Positions 14,425-22,719 of a stretch of 41,425 bases of DNA are shown here, piece after piece. The position numbers and the translations under genes were made by a program. Under the pieces are notes generated by a model. The model searched no databases. It saw only the letters and a program-made list of their open reading frames with translations, and had not been told where the DNA came from. Location of the stretch: contig JAEYYW010000111.1 in NCBI GenBank assembly GCA_023428265.1, positions 1 to 41,425 of the forward strand, read 5' to 3'. The DNA comes from Bacillota bacterium. Its GTDB lineage: Bacteria > Bacillota > Clostridia > Christensenellales > UMGS416. How positions within the stretch are numbered: the stretch's first letter is position 1; each line of letters opens with the position of its first letter.

Positions 14425-15048
14425 ATGACTGAACGTTCCAAGCCGCAGGCAACCAAGAGCGAAAGGACCTTGCTGACGGCGCTGCTGCTGAGCGCGCCGG
14501 GGCCGATCGTGACCGGGGTTTCGTTTTTGACCAGCTTCTCCGCGACGCAGATGGCTGATTTTCTGCGGCGCACCACCGAGCTCGTCGCAGTGATCGCTTC
14601 CTGGCTGATTTTCCGCAAACTGCAGCTGGGCCGCGTGGATGACGCGGCAGGGAAGACCCGGCTGGAGCGTCTGGTAAATCTGTGGGTAGGTGGCACGATG
14701 GCTTGCTCGGGCATCGTGATGCTGTTGATTGCCGTGATCCGCCTGACCTCCTACACAGCCAACGGGAATGTGGCCATGGGGTTGGTCATCGCTGCGCTCG
14801 GTTTGCTGACGAACACCTGGTTTTATTTCCGGTATCGCTCACTGGCCCGAGTTGAGTTCAACGCGGTCGTCGCCGCGCAGCAAAAGCTTTATCGGGCCAA
14901 ATCCTGTGTTGATCTCGTTGTCGTGGTGGCGCTGGCGGCTGTTGCCATCGCGCCGACGCATCCGGCGATCCGTTATGTGGATATTTCCGGCTCCGCACTG
15001 GTCGCCATCTATCTTCTTTGGAACGGATACACGGCACTGCGGAAGTAG
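14425..15048 (+). CDS. CDF-like membrane protein lacking cytoplasmic domain
   Basis: The 207-residue protein has about six helices arranged as in cation diffusion facilitators, including ELVAVIASWLIFRKLQLGR (TM2-like), AKSCVDLVVVVALAAVAIAP (TM5-like) and YVDISGSALVAIYLLWNGY (TM6-like, with the CDF D-P/I-x-G-S/A pattern). The usual HxxxD or DxxxD metal site is only partly kept (T-x-E in TM2, C-x-D in TM5), and the C-terminal regulatory domain is absent. It may be a divergent transporter or a partner of the upstream membrane kinase. The ATG lies one base after the upstream stop, so the two are translationally coupled. Confidence 0.65.
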   Translation: MTERSKPQATKSERTLLTALLLSAPGPIVTGVSFLTSFSATQMADFLRRTTELVAVIASWLIFRKLQLGRVDDAAGKTRLERLVNLWVGGTMACSGIVMLLIAVIRLTSYTANGNVAMGLVIAALGLLTNTWFYFRYRSLARVEFNAVVAAQQKLYRAKSCVDLVVVVALAAVAIAPTHPAIRYVDISGSALVAIYLLWNGYTALRK

Positions 15049-15073
15049 CCGGCTGGCAGAAGGGAGCGCAAGC

Positions 15074-15129
15074 AAAAGAGGCCGGTGAAACCGGCCTCTT
15101 TTGCCGGGCGATTGCCCGGCTTTTGTTTT
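15074..15129 (+). terminator. Two tandem terminators
   Basis: First stem AAAAGAGGCCGGT (15074-15086) / ACCGGCCTCTTTT (15090-15102). Second stem GCCGGGC (15103-15109) / GCCCGGC (15114-15120) followed by TTTTGTTTT. Confidence 0.85.
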
Positions 15130-15134
15130 CTCTG

Positions 15135-16580
15135 CTATTTCGCCAGGTGGCCTTTTATCGGCGGCTGCTCGGCGGAGCCGATGTTTACGTTGAGCTTCCG
15201 GTCCATCGTAAGCCCTTCCTCCACAAACGTGACCTTGATTACCACCACAAAGGGTTCGCCCAGCAGGCGCACCGTGAGCTCCAATGTGTTTTCCTCCAGC
15301 CAGGTGAAGCTGGCGACGCCCTGCGTGAGCGAGTATTGGCCACCGTGCCCCGGCATGGGGTATTCGCTCTCGGCCCAATGCCCCCTGCCGTAAGCAAGCG
15401 TGTGGGCTTTCCGGCCAATGGTCAGGCGCACGTCACAGTGGCCCTTGTGGAAGTCAAAGCCCAGTTTTGCCAGGCGGTCGGGGTTTTTGTCCAGCATGTA
15501 TGTCTTGCCGGTCACGTCGGCCTCCATCGGCGAGAAGGCCAGCAGCACCGGCGGGGCATAGCGGAGGCCGGCAAGCTTTTCCGTCATGACCCTGCGGGCT
15601 TCAGCATCCTCGGCCACCGGTTCTCCCACCGTTGCGAGCAGCTCCCACAGGCCCTTCATCACGCCCCCCATGTTGTTGGTGCCGCTATTGATCGCGATCA
15701 CCGTGTCCAGCTTCGGCGCCACCACGCAGAACTGGCCAAACGCGCCGTCGCCGCGATAAACGCCTTCGGGGGTGCAGCGCCAGAACTGGTAGCCGTAGCC
15801 CATGCCCCAGTCGGAGTTGCCGTGCACCGCGCTGTTATCCACATGCTTGGCGGTGGCCTCGTCAATCCACGCGGCGGGGAGCAGCTGCTTGCCCTCCCAC
15901 ATGCCGCGTTGCAGCAGGAACTGGCCGAAGCGGGCGATGTCCTCGGTCTTGATCGTGAGGCCGAAACCGCCCTGGTCATACCCCATGGGGCACTGGTCCC
16001 ACACCGCGCCCTCGATGCCCAGCGGCTGGAGGAGCCGCGGCGTCAGATAATCCAGCACCCGCTGGCCTGTGAGCCGCTGCACAATCACCGAGAGCATGTA
16101 GGTGGCGCCGGTGTTGTAGAGGAAGTGGGTGCCCGGTTTGTGCTTCACCGGCCTGCTCAGAAAGCCTTTCACCCAGTTGCCGTCGCGGCGGCGCACCATG
16201 AAGTCTGTGGTATCCTTGGCGTGGCCGGTGCTCATGCTCAGAAGATGCCGCACCTTCATTTCCGCCCAATGGCGGCTAGGCTCCTCCGGTGCTTCTTCCG
16301 GGAAGAATTTCAGCACCGGGTCGTCCACATGCAGCAGCCCTTCGGCCACCGCAAAGCCCACGGCGGTGCTGGTAAAGCTCTTGCTCAGCGAAAAGAGCAT
16401 GTGGGGTTTCTGCGCCTCGTAGGGTTTCCACCAACCTTCTGCGACCACGCTGCCGTGCCGCAGCATCATGAAGCCGTGCAGCTCCAGCTTCTCCGCCTCC
16501 ATGCGGTTGAGAAAGGCGGTCACGGCCGCGGGGCTCACGCCCATGGCCTCCGGGGTGCTGCGGGGAAGAGGTGTGCTCAT
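15135..16580 (-). CDS. Serine hydrolase, class C beta-lactamase-like
   Basis: The 481-residue protein has the class C/esterase motifs SLSK (S64 nucleophile, K67 base) and YNT (Y155), followed by a GDGAFGQF segment in the position of the third motif. The catalytic domain spans about 1-330; the remaining 150 residues form an additional beta domain found in this subfamily. There is no signal peptide, so it is probably cytoplasmic and acts as an esterase, peptidase or amidase, not a secreted penicillinase. GGAAGTGA precedes the ATG. It is monocistronic with its own promoter. Confidence 0.88.
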   Translation of the reverse strand: MSTPLPRSTPEAMGVSPAAVTAFLNRMEAEKLELHGFMMLRHGSVVAEGWWKPYEAQKPHMLFSLSKSFTSTAVGFAVAEGLLHVDDPVLKFFPEEAPEEPSRHWAEMKVRHLLSMSTGHAKDTTDFMVRRRDGNWVKGFLSRPVKHKPGTHFLYNTGATYMLSVIVQRLTGQRVLDYLTPRLLQPLGIEGAVWDQCPMGYDQGGFGLTIKTEDIARFGQFLLQRGMWEGKQLLPAAWIDEATAKHVDNSAVHGNSDWGMGYGYQFWRCTPEGVYRGDGAFGQFCVVAPKLDTVIAINSGTNNMGGVMKGLWELLATVGEPVAEDAEARRVMTEKLAGLRYAPPVLLAFSPMEADVTGKTYMLDKNPDRLAKLGFDFHKGHCDVRLTIGRKAHTLAYGRGHWAESEYPMPGHGGQYSLTQGVASFTWLEENTLELTVRLLGEPFVVVIKVTFVEEGLTMDRKLNVNIGSAEQPPIKGHLAK

Positions 16581-16620
16581 TGGATCACTTCCTTATCTGG
16601 TGAAATATGGCAATATGGGT

Positions 16621-16649
16621 ATTATGGCACACATGGGATTGTGATACAA
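16621..16649 (-). promoter_or_regulatory. Promoter of the serine hydrolase gene
   Basis: On the minus strand TTGTAT (16649-16644), 17-bp spacer, CATAAT (16626-16621). Confidence 0.6.
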
Positions 16650-16738
16650 TTGTCTGGAAAATCAAGAAAAGAAACCACGCAAATGCAAAGGAGGCTGCGG
16701 CGCGCCGGAAATGGCAGTGATATTTATTGATAACGAGA

Positions 16739-16754
16739 TAATGAACAAACGTTC
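16739..16754. promoter_or_regulatory. Palindrome with GAAC-N4-GTTC core
   Basis: ATGAAC and GTTCAT are separated by four bases, starting at about 16739. The core equals the core of the Bacillota LexA (SOS) box, but the outer bases are T/A where the box has C/G, and TetR operators can look alike. It lies about 60 bases upstream of the rpsU -10 element. Confidence 0.35.
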
Positions 16755-16810
16755 ATGAGATAGTTGGCAACAGATCAATATTAACCATCGTCAAAATGCA
16801 AATCAGACTG

Positions 16811-16816
16811 TATAAT
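16811..16816 (+). promoter_or_regulatory. -10 element of rpsU promoter
   Basis: A perfect TATAAT 55 bases before the rpsU start. No good -35 is seen 17 bp upstream. Confidence 0.5.
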
Positions 16817-16871
16817 AGAAGCGTGCAAACAACAAAGCCTCCCATTGTGGCTGAATGAAAGGGTTGTTATC

Positions 16872-17054
16872 GTGTCTGAAGTACGTGTTGGAAAAGATGA
16901 GTCGCTGGAAAGTGCTCTCAAACGGTTCAAGCGGAAATGCCAGAACTCCGGCATCCTCAAGGAAGTGCGCAAGCGTGAGCATTATGAGAAGCCCAGCGTG
17001 CGCAAGAAGATGAAGGCGATTGAAGCCAGGAGAAAGTCCAAAAAATCCAGGTGA
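16872..17054 (+). CDS. rpsU: 30S ribosomal protein S21
   Basis: The 60-residue basic protein reads SEVRVGKDESLESALKRFKR, then KREHYEKPSVRKK, and ends in a Lys/Arg-rich tail, which is S21. It binds the small subunit near the anti-Shine-Dalgarno end of 16S rRNA and aids initiation. GTG at 16872 is chosen because GAAAGGG lies eight bases upstream and family members start at this point; upstream in-frame codons (from 16845) have no ribosome site. It has its own -10 and terminator and is not linked to dnaG or gatB-like genes as often seen. Confidence 0.95.
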   Translation: MSEVRVGKDESLESALKRFKRKCQNSGILKEVRKREHYEKPSVRKKMKAIEARRKSKKSR

Positions 17055-17059
17055 AAGAA

Positions 17060-17087
17060 AACCCGGTCAGCCTTGACCGGGTTTTTT
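17060..17087 (+). terminator. rpsU terminator
   Basis: Arms AACCCGGTCA (17060-17069) and TGACCGGGTT (17074-17083) followed by a T-run. Confidence 0.85.
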
Positions 17088-17122
17088 CCTTCCTTTCCCA
17101 TTTTTTCGCCTTTGATTCCAAC

Positions 17123-17150
17123 TAAAGTTCCGCCCCCCATCCTCCGATAT
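17123..17150 (+). promoter_or_regulatory. Sigma-D (sigma-28) promoter for the flhO cluster
   Basis: TAAA (17123-17126) and CCGATAT (17144-17150) are 17 bp apart, a good match to the flagellar sigma-D elements TAAA and (G)CCGATAT. The start codon follows 35 bases later. Confidence 0.6.
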
Positions 17151-17184
17151 ACAATATACAAGAACCCAAGGATGGTGGCGAACT

Positions 17185-17925
17185 GTGCTGAGAAGCCTCT
17201 ACATTTCCGCATCGGGCATGCTGGCCCAGAGGAAGGCGATGGACGTCCTTACCAACAATCTGGCCAATGTGACCACCACGGGCTTTAAGCGCGACTCGCT
17301 GCTCACCCGCTCTTTCAGCGAGGTGCTGATTGGCCGCATCAACGACCCGGAGACGAACTCCGGCGGCATCGGCACGATGACATTCGGCGTGCATGCCGAC
17401 GACGCGGTGACGAGTTTTGAGCAGGGCTCGTTGGAGCCCACGGGCCGCGCGGCGGATCTGGCGATTGTGGGCGACGGCTTCTTTGTGGTGGAAACGCCCG
17501 ACGGCCTGCGCTACACCCGCAACGGCAACTTCCAGGTGAATGACCAGGGCTTCCTTTGTACCGCCGAGGGCTATTATGTGCGGGGCACCAACGGCCGCAT
17601 CAATGTGGGCAGCCAGGGCTTTGCGGTGGACCTGAACGGCAACATCACCACCGCTGCCGGCGGCAATGCCCGGCTCCAGCTGGTCACTTTTGCCGACCCC
17701 GGCGTGCTGACCAAAGCGGGGGCAAACCTGTTTTCCGGGCCGCTCACGGCGGCAAACGCCACCGGCCAGGTGCGGCAGGGCTGGCTGGAGGGCTCCAACG
17801 TGGAGCTGGGTTCCGAAATGGTCACGATGATCTCCGTGCAGCGCAATTATGAAGCCAACCAGCGCATGATCAACATGATCAACGACACGCTGCAGAAAAC
17901 CGTGAATGAAGTGGGAAGGATCTAG
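17185..17925 (+). CDS. flhO: Flagellar basal-body rod protein, FlhO/FlgF type
   Basis: The 246-residue protein has the N-terminal rod-protein motif LYISASGMLAQRKAMDVLTN, then NLANVTTTGFKRD, a central GDGFFVVETPDG and YTRNGNFQVN segment typical of FlgE/F/G proteins, and a C-terminal motif LEGSNVELGSEMVTMI ending MINMINDTLQKTVNEVGRI. These proteins build the distal rod or hook base outside the membrane and are exported by the flagellar type III system. The GTG start follows a GGTGG site. It is the first gene of the late flagellar group and is followed directly by its paralogue. FlgF, FlgG and FlhO cannot be separated with certainty. Confidence 0.9.
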   Translation: MLRSLYISASGMLAQRKAMDVLTNNLANVTTTGFKRDSLLTRSFSEVLIGRINDPETNSGGIGTMTFGVHADDAVTSFEQGSLEPTGRAADLAIVGDGFFVVETPDGLRYTRNGNFQVNDQGFLCTAEGYYVRGTNGRINVGSQGFAVDLNGNITTAAGGNARLQLVTFADPGVLTKAGANLFSGPLTAANATGQVRQGWLEGSNVELGSEMVTMISVQRNYEANQRMINMINDTLQKTVNEVGRI

Positions 17926-17927
17926 TG

Positions 17928-18683
17928 ATGCTTCAGTCGATATACACCGCGCTCACCGGCATGCGGGCGCAGCAAACCAGAATTGATGTGGTGGGCAACA
18001 ACATGGCCAACATCAGCACCACGGCCTTCAAGGCCGGCAGGGTTGGCTTTGCCGACACACTCTATACACAGATGAAATGGCAGGACGAGGCCACCGGCAA
18101 ACTGCTGAACGGCACCGGCGCTCTGGTGAGCGCGACCCGCCTCGTGCAGGATCAGGGCGCCGGCCTCATCACCGGCAACCCGCTGGACTTCATGGTGGAC
18201 GGCGGCGGCTACTTCACCGTTGCCGGCAGCGACGGGCGGGTTTATCTCACCCGTGATGGGTCGTTCAAGGCCTCCGGTTATGACGGTGCAAACTATCTGG
18301 TCACCGCCGACGGCTATTTTGTGCTTGGCACAGACAACCGCCCCATCCAGATCCCGGGGGATGCTTCCACCGTTGCGTCTGACGGCCAGGGCAACCTGTA
18401 TCAAAACGGCACCCTCTTCGCGACGCTCCAAATGGCCGGCGTGCCCAACCCGGAGGGGCTTGAGGATGCCGGCGGCAACCGCTATCAGGTCACCGCAGGG
18501 TCCGGCGCGGCCACGGCGGCCACGGGCATTTCAGTGCGGCAGGGCTGGCTGGAGGGATCCAATGTGGATATGGCCACAGAAATCACCAGGCTGATGGAGT
18601 CACAGCGGGCCTATTCGGTGCTGGGCACGGCCATCCGCACCACCGATGAGATGGAATCCACCGCAAATCGTTTGGGTGAATAG
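17928..18683 (+). CDS. flhP: Flagellar basal-body rod protein, FlhP/FlgG type
   Basis: The 251-residue paralogue of the previous gene starts LQSIYTALTGMRAQQTRIDV, then NNMANISTTAFKAGRVGFAD, and ends LEGSNVDMATEITRLMESQRAY with a C-terminal zipper-like helix. The central VDGGGYFTV and YLTRDGSFK segments are kept. The ATG at 17928, rather than the GTG at 17925, gives the expected N-terminus and is served by GGAAGGA. It is translationally coupled to flhO. Pairing of two rod-type genes next to yvyF and flgM is a Bacillota feature. Confidence 0.9.
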   Translation: MLQSIYTALTGMRAQQTRIDVVGNNMANISTTAFKAGRVGFADTLYTQMKWQDEATGKLLNGTGALVSATRLVQDQGAGLITGNPLDFMVDGGGYFTVAGSDGRVYLTRDGSFKASGYDGANYLVTADGYFVLGTDNRPIQIPGDASTVASDGQGNLYQNGTLFATLQMAGVPNPEGLEDAGGNRYQVTAGSGAATAATGISVRQGWLEGSNVDMATEITRLMESQRAYSVLGTAIRTTDEMESTANRLGE

Positions 18684-18700
18684 GAGCAGAAAGTAAAAAC

Positions 18701-19117
18701 ATGGATATCAAAAGCTGCAGGTTTTGTAAAAAGGCGTTTCGGGGCTATAGCGCGCTGTGCCCCGTGTGTGCGGAGCAACTGGATCAAAAATACGTGACCG
18801 TGCGCAACTATCTGGATCGGGATAAAGCCGCAAATGTGATGACAGTGGCACAGGAAACCGGCGTGGACGAGAAGTCCATCCTCTACCTGATCCGCGAGGG
18901 CCGCATCGCGCTGCGCGCCGGCGACAGCGGTGCCATTAACTGCATGAAGTGCGGCACGGCGATCTACTCCGGCCGCTACTGTGACAAATGCAAAGGCGAC
19001 CTGGTGCAGGAGCTGAATTCCACCAAAAACGCGATGACTGCCAGCGCCGCGCCCCGCAAGACCAGCCAGAGCGGCGGGGACGTCAAGAGCAAGATCCATA
19101 TCCTCAAGAACGATTGA
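18701..19117 (+). CDS. yvyF: YvyF-like flagellar operon protein with zinc knuckles
   Basis: The 138-residue protein has two Cys-x2-Cys pairs at the N-terminus (C6, C9, C20, C23), a helix-turn-helix-like segment VMTVAQETGVDEKSILYLI (about 47-65) and a second four-cysteine set CMKCGTAIYSGRYCDKC (about 85-101). It matches the family of flagellar operon proteins found next to flgM in Bacillota, whose role, probably regulatory, is not established. The gene lies 17 bases after flhP and 25 bases before flgM. Confidence 0.85.
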   Translation: MDIKSCRFCKKAFRGYSALCPVCAEQLDQKYVTVRNYLDRDKAANVMTVAQETGVDEKSILYLIREGRIALRAGDSGAINCMKCGTAIYSGRYCDKCKGDLVQELNSTKNAMTASAAPRKTSQSGGDVKSKIHILKND

Positions 19118-19142
19118 GACAGAAAGACCGGAGGATCCGAGC

Positions 19143-19439
19143 ATGAGAATCAATGACATCAACACGCAGATCCTGATCCAGCGTTACGGCAACGCCTCCA
19201 AGGTGCGCACCGGCTCCGTGGAGCAGGCTGCCGCGCCCGGCAGTGCAGACAACGTGGCGCTTTCACCGGAAGCCAAGGGCTGGATGGACGCGCTGAAGGC
19301 CGCCCGGGAGTATGACCCGGTGGATCAGCAAAAGGTGGATGAGATGGCCCGGAAGATCGCCCGCGGCGCCTATAGCGTGAGCGCCCGCGAAGTGGCCGAA
19401 AGCATGCTGCGCCGTGAAATCAACGAGATGAAGGAATAA
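19143..19439 (+). CDS. flgM: Anti-sigma-28 factor FlgM
   Basis: The 98-residue protein has the FlgM pattern: a short N-terminal MRINDINTQILIQRYG, a disordered Ala/Gly linker, VALSPEAKGWMDALKAAREY, and the sigma-binding C-terminal helices VDEMARKIARGAYSVSAREVAESML. FlgM holds sigma-28 (sigma-D) inactive until the hook is complete. A GGAGG site precedes the ATG. Its place between yvyF and flgN is the usual Bacillota order. Confidence 0.93.
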   Translation: MRINDINTQILIQRYGNASKVRTGSVEQAAAPGSADNVALSPEAKGWMDALKAAREYDPVDQQKVDEMARKIARGAYSVSAREVAESMLRREINEMKE

Positions 19440-19467
19440 CCGGCCGCCCACAGCCCAAGGAGGTCTC

Positions 19468-19968
19468 ATGCAAGCAATTCTTGACGAACTGATCGCCATC
19501 CTCGAGGAGCAGCGCAGCCACCAGGCGGCGCTTGTGGAGCTTTCAGAGAGAAAGACCAAGGCCATCACCGCCGGTGATGCCGACGTGCTGCATGGCATCG
19601 TGGAAGAGGAAAAGGCAGTGCTTGGCCTCATCAAGGGTGTGGAAAAGCGCCAGAGCCGCTGCGTGCGCTCTCTGGCGGAGGCGCTCAACCTGCCGGAGGA
19701 GCAGGTGAGGATGTCGCTGATCATCGAGCGGGCCGAGGGCAGCCAGCGCCAGGCGCTGGTGCGGCTCCGAGAGGAGCTGACCGCGCTCGTGGAGCAGCAA
19801 ATGAAACACAATGAAATCAACATGAAACTGCTGCAGATGAACATGGATTATGTGCAGTTCATGCTCAATTCGGCCACCAACCAGAAGTCTGGGGCCACAT
19901 ATGGGCAGGGTGGCAGCATCCAGAGCGCAACGAGCGCTTCACTAAAGCTGCTGGACAGGAAGGTGTAG
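19468..19968 (+). CDS. flgN: Flagellar chaperone FlgN
   Basis: The 166-residue mostly helical protein fits FlgN, the export chaperone of the hook-filament junction proteins FlgK and FlgL: an N-terminal LDELIAILEEQRSHQAALVE helix, a QSRCVRSLAEALNL turn, and a C-terminal MKHNEINMKLLQMNMDYVQF helix followed by a Ser/Gly-rich tail. AAGGAGG precedes the ATG. It lies directly before its client gene flgK, three bases apart. Confidence 0.9.
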   Translation: MQAILDELIAILEEQRSHQAALVELSERKTKAITAGDADVLHGIVEEEKAVLGLIKGVEKRQSRCVRSLAEALNLPEEQVRMSLIIERAEGSQRQALVRLREELTALVEQQMKHNEINMKLLQMNMDYVQFMLNSATNQKSGATYGQGGSIQSATSASLKLLDRKV

Positions 19969-19971
19969 CCC

Positions 19972-21474
19972 GTGAGATCGTCTTTTTATGGTTTTGAAAT
20001 TGCCAAAACGGGGTTGTTTGCGTCGCAGAGGGCCATCGACCTGACCGGCCACAACATCGCCAACGCCAACACCGTGGGCTATACGCGCCAGCGCCTGCTG
20101 CTCTCCAGCAAGGAGCTGGTGGCCGGCAACGAGCGCTTCAAGGAGATCATCAACGGTTACTCCGGCGCCGGCGTGCGTATGGACGGTGTGGACCAGATCC
20201 GCAATGTTTTCCTGGACACGCAATATCGCAGAGAAAACAGCACCAAGGAAATGTGGAGCGCGCGATCCGACGCGCTGAGCTATATTGAAGACATTTATGG
20301 CGAGACCAACAACACCGGTCTTTCCACCGCGATCAACGATTTCTTTACCAGCCTGCACACGCTCACGATGAATCCGGAAAGCAAGGAATATCGCACCAAC
20401 GTGATGCAGAATGCAATGAAGATGACCGATGCCTTCCAGCACATCGCGCAGCAGCTGGCTGACAAGCAGGCCGATATGAACGAAGCTGCGCGGGTGTCGG
20501 TGATACAGGTCAACGGCCTTGCCGATGCCATCGCCGGCCTCAATGACCAGATCTTCCGCTATGAGCTGACCGGCCAAAGAGCCAACGACCTCCGAGACCA
20601 GCGCAACAACCTGCTGGATGAGCTCTCCGGCATTGTCAACTACACCTACCAAGAGGATGCGGACGGCATGGTGTCGGTGAACCTGGGCGGCAACCTGCTG
20701 GTGGACAGAACCACCACCCACAAGCTGCAGACCACCGCCACAAAGACCAACCCCATCGACGGCCTGGGCAACCTGCTGGATGTGACCTGGGCAGACTACA
20801 CCGAGGCGGACGGCAGCGCCAGCCCCTTGGTTGTGACCGGCGGCCGGCTCAAGGCCTATCTGGACTTGCGTGACGGCGACACGGCAGACAACGTCGGCAT
20901 TCCCTATATGGCCCACCGGCTGGACACGCTGGCCAGCTCCATCGCGTCCGAGTTCAACGCCATACACAACGCCGGGTGGACTTATCCGGACGCGTCCAAC
21001 GGCAATGCTTCGGCCACCGGCGTCGATTTCTTCGAAGTGCCGGCCGGCGGCGTCACGGCTTTTAACTTCTCCATCAGCGCCGCCATCAAGGCCAGTGTCT
21101 ACAACATTGCGGCGGCCGGTTCCCAGATTGCGGACGCCACCGGCAGAGGAGACAACACCAACGCCCTGGCGTTGGTGAGGCTGCAGAACCGCCTCGACCT
21201 GCCTGTCATCGGCAGCCTTGAGGGCTACCTGAAGGGCTATCTGGCTGAAATCGGCGTGGAAGCCAGCCATGCAAACAAAATGCTGGACAGCGAGCAGGCG
21301 CTGGTGGATAGTTTGGTGAACCAGCGCGAGTCGGTCTCCGGCGTGTCGGTGGATGAGGAAATGACAAACCTGGTGAAGTTTCAGCATTCCTATGCCGCTT
21401 CCGCCCGCGTGATCACTACCATCGATGAATACCTGGACTTGCTGATCAACAAGATGGGCATTGTGGGCAGGTAA
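19972..21474 (+). CDS. flgK: Hook-filament junction protein FlgK
   Basis: The 500-residue protein has the HAP1 signature at both ends: FYGFEIAKTGLFASQRAIDL, then GHNIANANTVGYTRQR at the N-terminus, and VSVDEEMTNLVKFQHSYAAS, then ARVITTIDEYLDLLINKMG at the C-terminus. FlgK is the first of the two junction rings between hook and filament. Length is within the normal range for Bacillota. The GTG start has AGGAAGG seven bases upstream. Confidence 0.96.
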   Translation: MRSSFYGFEIAKTGLFASQRAIDLTGHNIANANTVGYTRQRLLLSSKELVAGNERFKEIINGYSGAGVRMDGVDQIRNVFLDTQYRRENSTKEMWSARSDALSYIEDIYGETNNTGLSTAINDFFTSLHTLTMNPESKEYRTNVMQNAMKMTDAFQHIAQQLADKQADMNEAARVSVIQVNGLADAIAGLNDQIFRYELTGQRANDLRDQRNNLLDELSGIVNYTYQEDADGMVSVNLGGNLLVDRTTTHKLQTTATKTNPIDGLGNLLDVTWADYTEADGSASPLVVTGGRLKAYLDLRDGDTADNVGIPYMAHRLDTLASSIASEFNAIHNAGWTYPDASNGNASATGVDFFEVPAGGVTAFNFSISAAIKASVYNIAAAGSQIADATGRGDNTNALALVRLQNRLDLPVIGSLEGYLKGYLAEIGVEASHANKMLDSEQALVDSLVNQRESVSGVSVDEEMTNLVKFQHSYAASARVITTIDEYLDLLINKMGIVGR

Positions 21475-21558
21475 CCCCTGACCCAGCCCCCTTTCCCCAG
21501 AACGGGCGAGGGGGGGAAGAACCGGAAACGGGGGGCTCGCCCCCACGCCCCAGACAAT

Positions 21559-21583
21559 AGGGGCCGGGCTCCGCCCCGGCTCG
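21559..21583 (+). repeat. GC-rich hairpin related to the dispersed repeat
   Basis: AGGGGCCGGGCTC followed by CGCCCCGGC in the flgK-flgL gap (21475-21599) repeats the 3' hairpin part of the copy at 5599-5622. Two further G/C-rich inverted segments precede it at about 21490-21545. They may act as processing or attenuation hairpins inside the flagellar transcript. Confidence 0.45.
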
Positions 21584-21599
21584 CGATAGAGGTGGCAGC

Positions 21600-22535
21600 A
21601 TGCGCATTACCAACAACATGATGATGAACAGTTTTATGACCAACCTGAATTACAACATGAATGTCATGAGCAAATATCAGAATCAGCTTTCCTCAAACAA
21701 GCGCATCAACAAGCTTTCTGACGACCCGATCGGCATCATGTCCACGCTGGACGCCAAGGCAAAGCTCCGCAAGCTTGACATGCACGGCAACACGATCGGC
21801 GACGCGCAAAGCTGGCTGAAGCAGACGGAAACGTCGCTGCGGGAAATGAACGAGATGCTGGTGAAGGCATATGAAAACACCGTGACCGCATCCAACGGCT
21901 CGATGTCTGCCGATGACAAAGAGGCCACGGCGGAGATCGTGGAGCAAATCAGGCAGCACCTGGTGCAGCTTGGCAACTCCACCTATGGCGGCAGGTTCAT
22001 CTTCGGCGGCTACAACACCACCAGTGAGCCATTCACCTATGACGCATCGGGCAACCTGCTCTACAACGGCACCAATCTGGTCACGGCGACCACCACGGAG
22101 GCAAGCGCGTTGCAGGCGCAGACGATCCAGTATTCCACCGGGATCAACGTGATCACCACCGTCTCGGTCAATGGTGTGGACATCATGGGCACCGGGGAAA
22201 ACAACCTGAACAAGATCCTGTCAGACCTTGTGTCGGCCCTCAGGTCCGACGCAGGCTCCAGCACGATCAGCTCCTTCATCAATAAACTGCAGAACAAGCA
22301 GCAGGACACCCTGTCGCTGTTGGCAGACGTGGGCGGGCGCATCAACCGCCTGGACATGATGGAGGCGTCCAACGCCGACAACGAGATCAACTACACCGAG
22401 ATTCTCTCCAAGGTGGAAGACATTGACCAGGCAGAGGTCACGATGCAGTTCAAGATGGCCGAGGCGATCTACCGGTCGGCGCTTGCCGTCGGCGCAAGGG
22501 TGATTTCTCCCACCTTGCTGGATTTTATGTCCTGA
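21600..22535 (+). CDS. flgL: Hook-filament junction protein FlgL
   Basis: The 311-residue protein is the flagellin-like HAP3: N-terminal MRITNNMMMNSFMTNLNYNM, then QLSSNKRINKLSDDPIGIM, and a C-terminal helix pair IDQAEVTMQFKMAEAIYRSA, then LAVGARVISPTLLDFM. It forms the second junction ring, onto which flagellin assembles. AGAGGTGG precedes the ATG. It is separated from flgK by a 125-base GC-rich spacer with hairpins. Confidence 0.95.
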   Translation: MRITNNMMMNSFMTNLNYNMNVMSKYQNQLSSNKRINKLSDDPIGIMSTLDAKAKLRKLDMHGNTIGDAQSWLKQTETSLREMNEMLVKAYENTVTASNGSMSADDKEATAEIVEQIRQHLVQLGNSTYGGRFIFGGYNTTSEPFTYDASGNLLYNGTNLVTATTTEASALQAQTIQYSTGINVITTVSVNGVDIMGTGENNLNKILSDLVSALRSDAGSSTISSFINKLQNKQQDTLSLLADVGGRINRLDMMEASNADNEINYTEILSKVEDIDQAEVTMQFKMAEAIYRSALAVGARVISPTLLDFMS

Positions 22536-22563
22536 AACCTGAAAAAAGCGGAAATTCGTGCAT

Positions 22564-22590
22564 TAAGTAGCACGTAAGTTTTGCCGATAC
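22564..22590 (+). promoter_or_regulatory. Sigma-D promoter before the DUF6470 gene
   Basis: TAAG (22564-22567), 15-bp spacer, GCCGATAC (22583-22590), close to the sigma-D consensus. It starts a separate transcript for the DUF6470 gene, fliW and csrA within the 184-base gap after flgL. Confidence 0.65.
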
Positions 22591-22719
22591 ATATAGCAGG
22601 ATCGAGTTTTCGGTCCTGTTTCGGCTTAGGTTCGTATCAGATTCTGTAGAAAATCTGAAGGAGTATAACGATTTCCGACCGGCAGGAGGTTGCCGCGGAA
22701 GAAAAAAAGGCGGTAGAAA

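Noticed and set aside
15018..16730. 570-codon plus-strand frame
   Set aside because: It is the antisense of the serine hydrolase, produced by GC-rich third positions; the minus-strand product has clear active-site motifs.
16709..16756. 15-codon frame downstream of an AAAGGAGG site
   Set aside because: Spacing from the site is about twice normal and the frame is too short; it also covers the GAAC-N4-GTTC palindrome.
19942..21546. 534-codon minus-strand frame
   Set aside because: Antisense of flgK, whose product is unmistakable.
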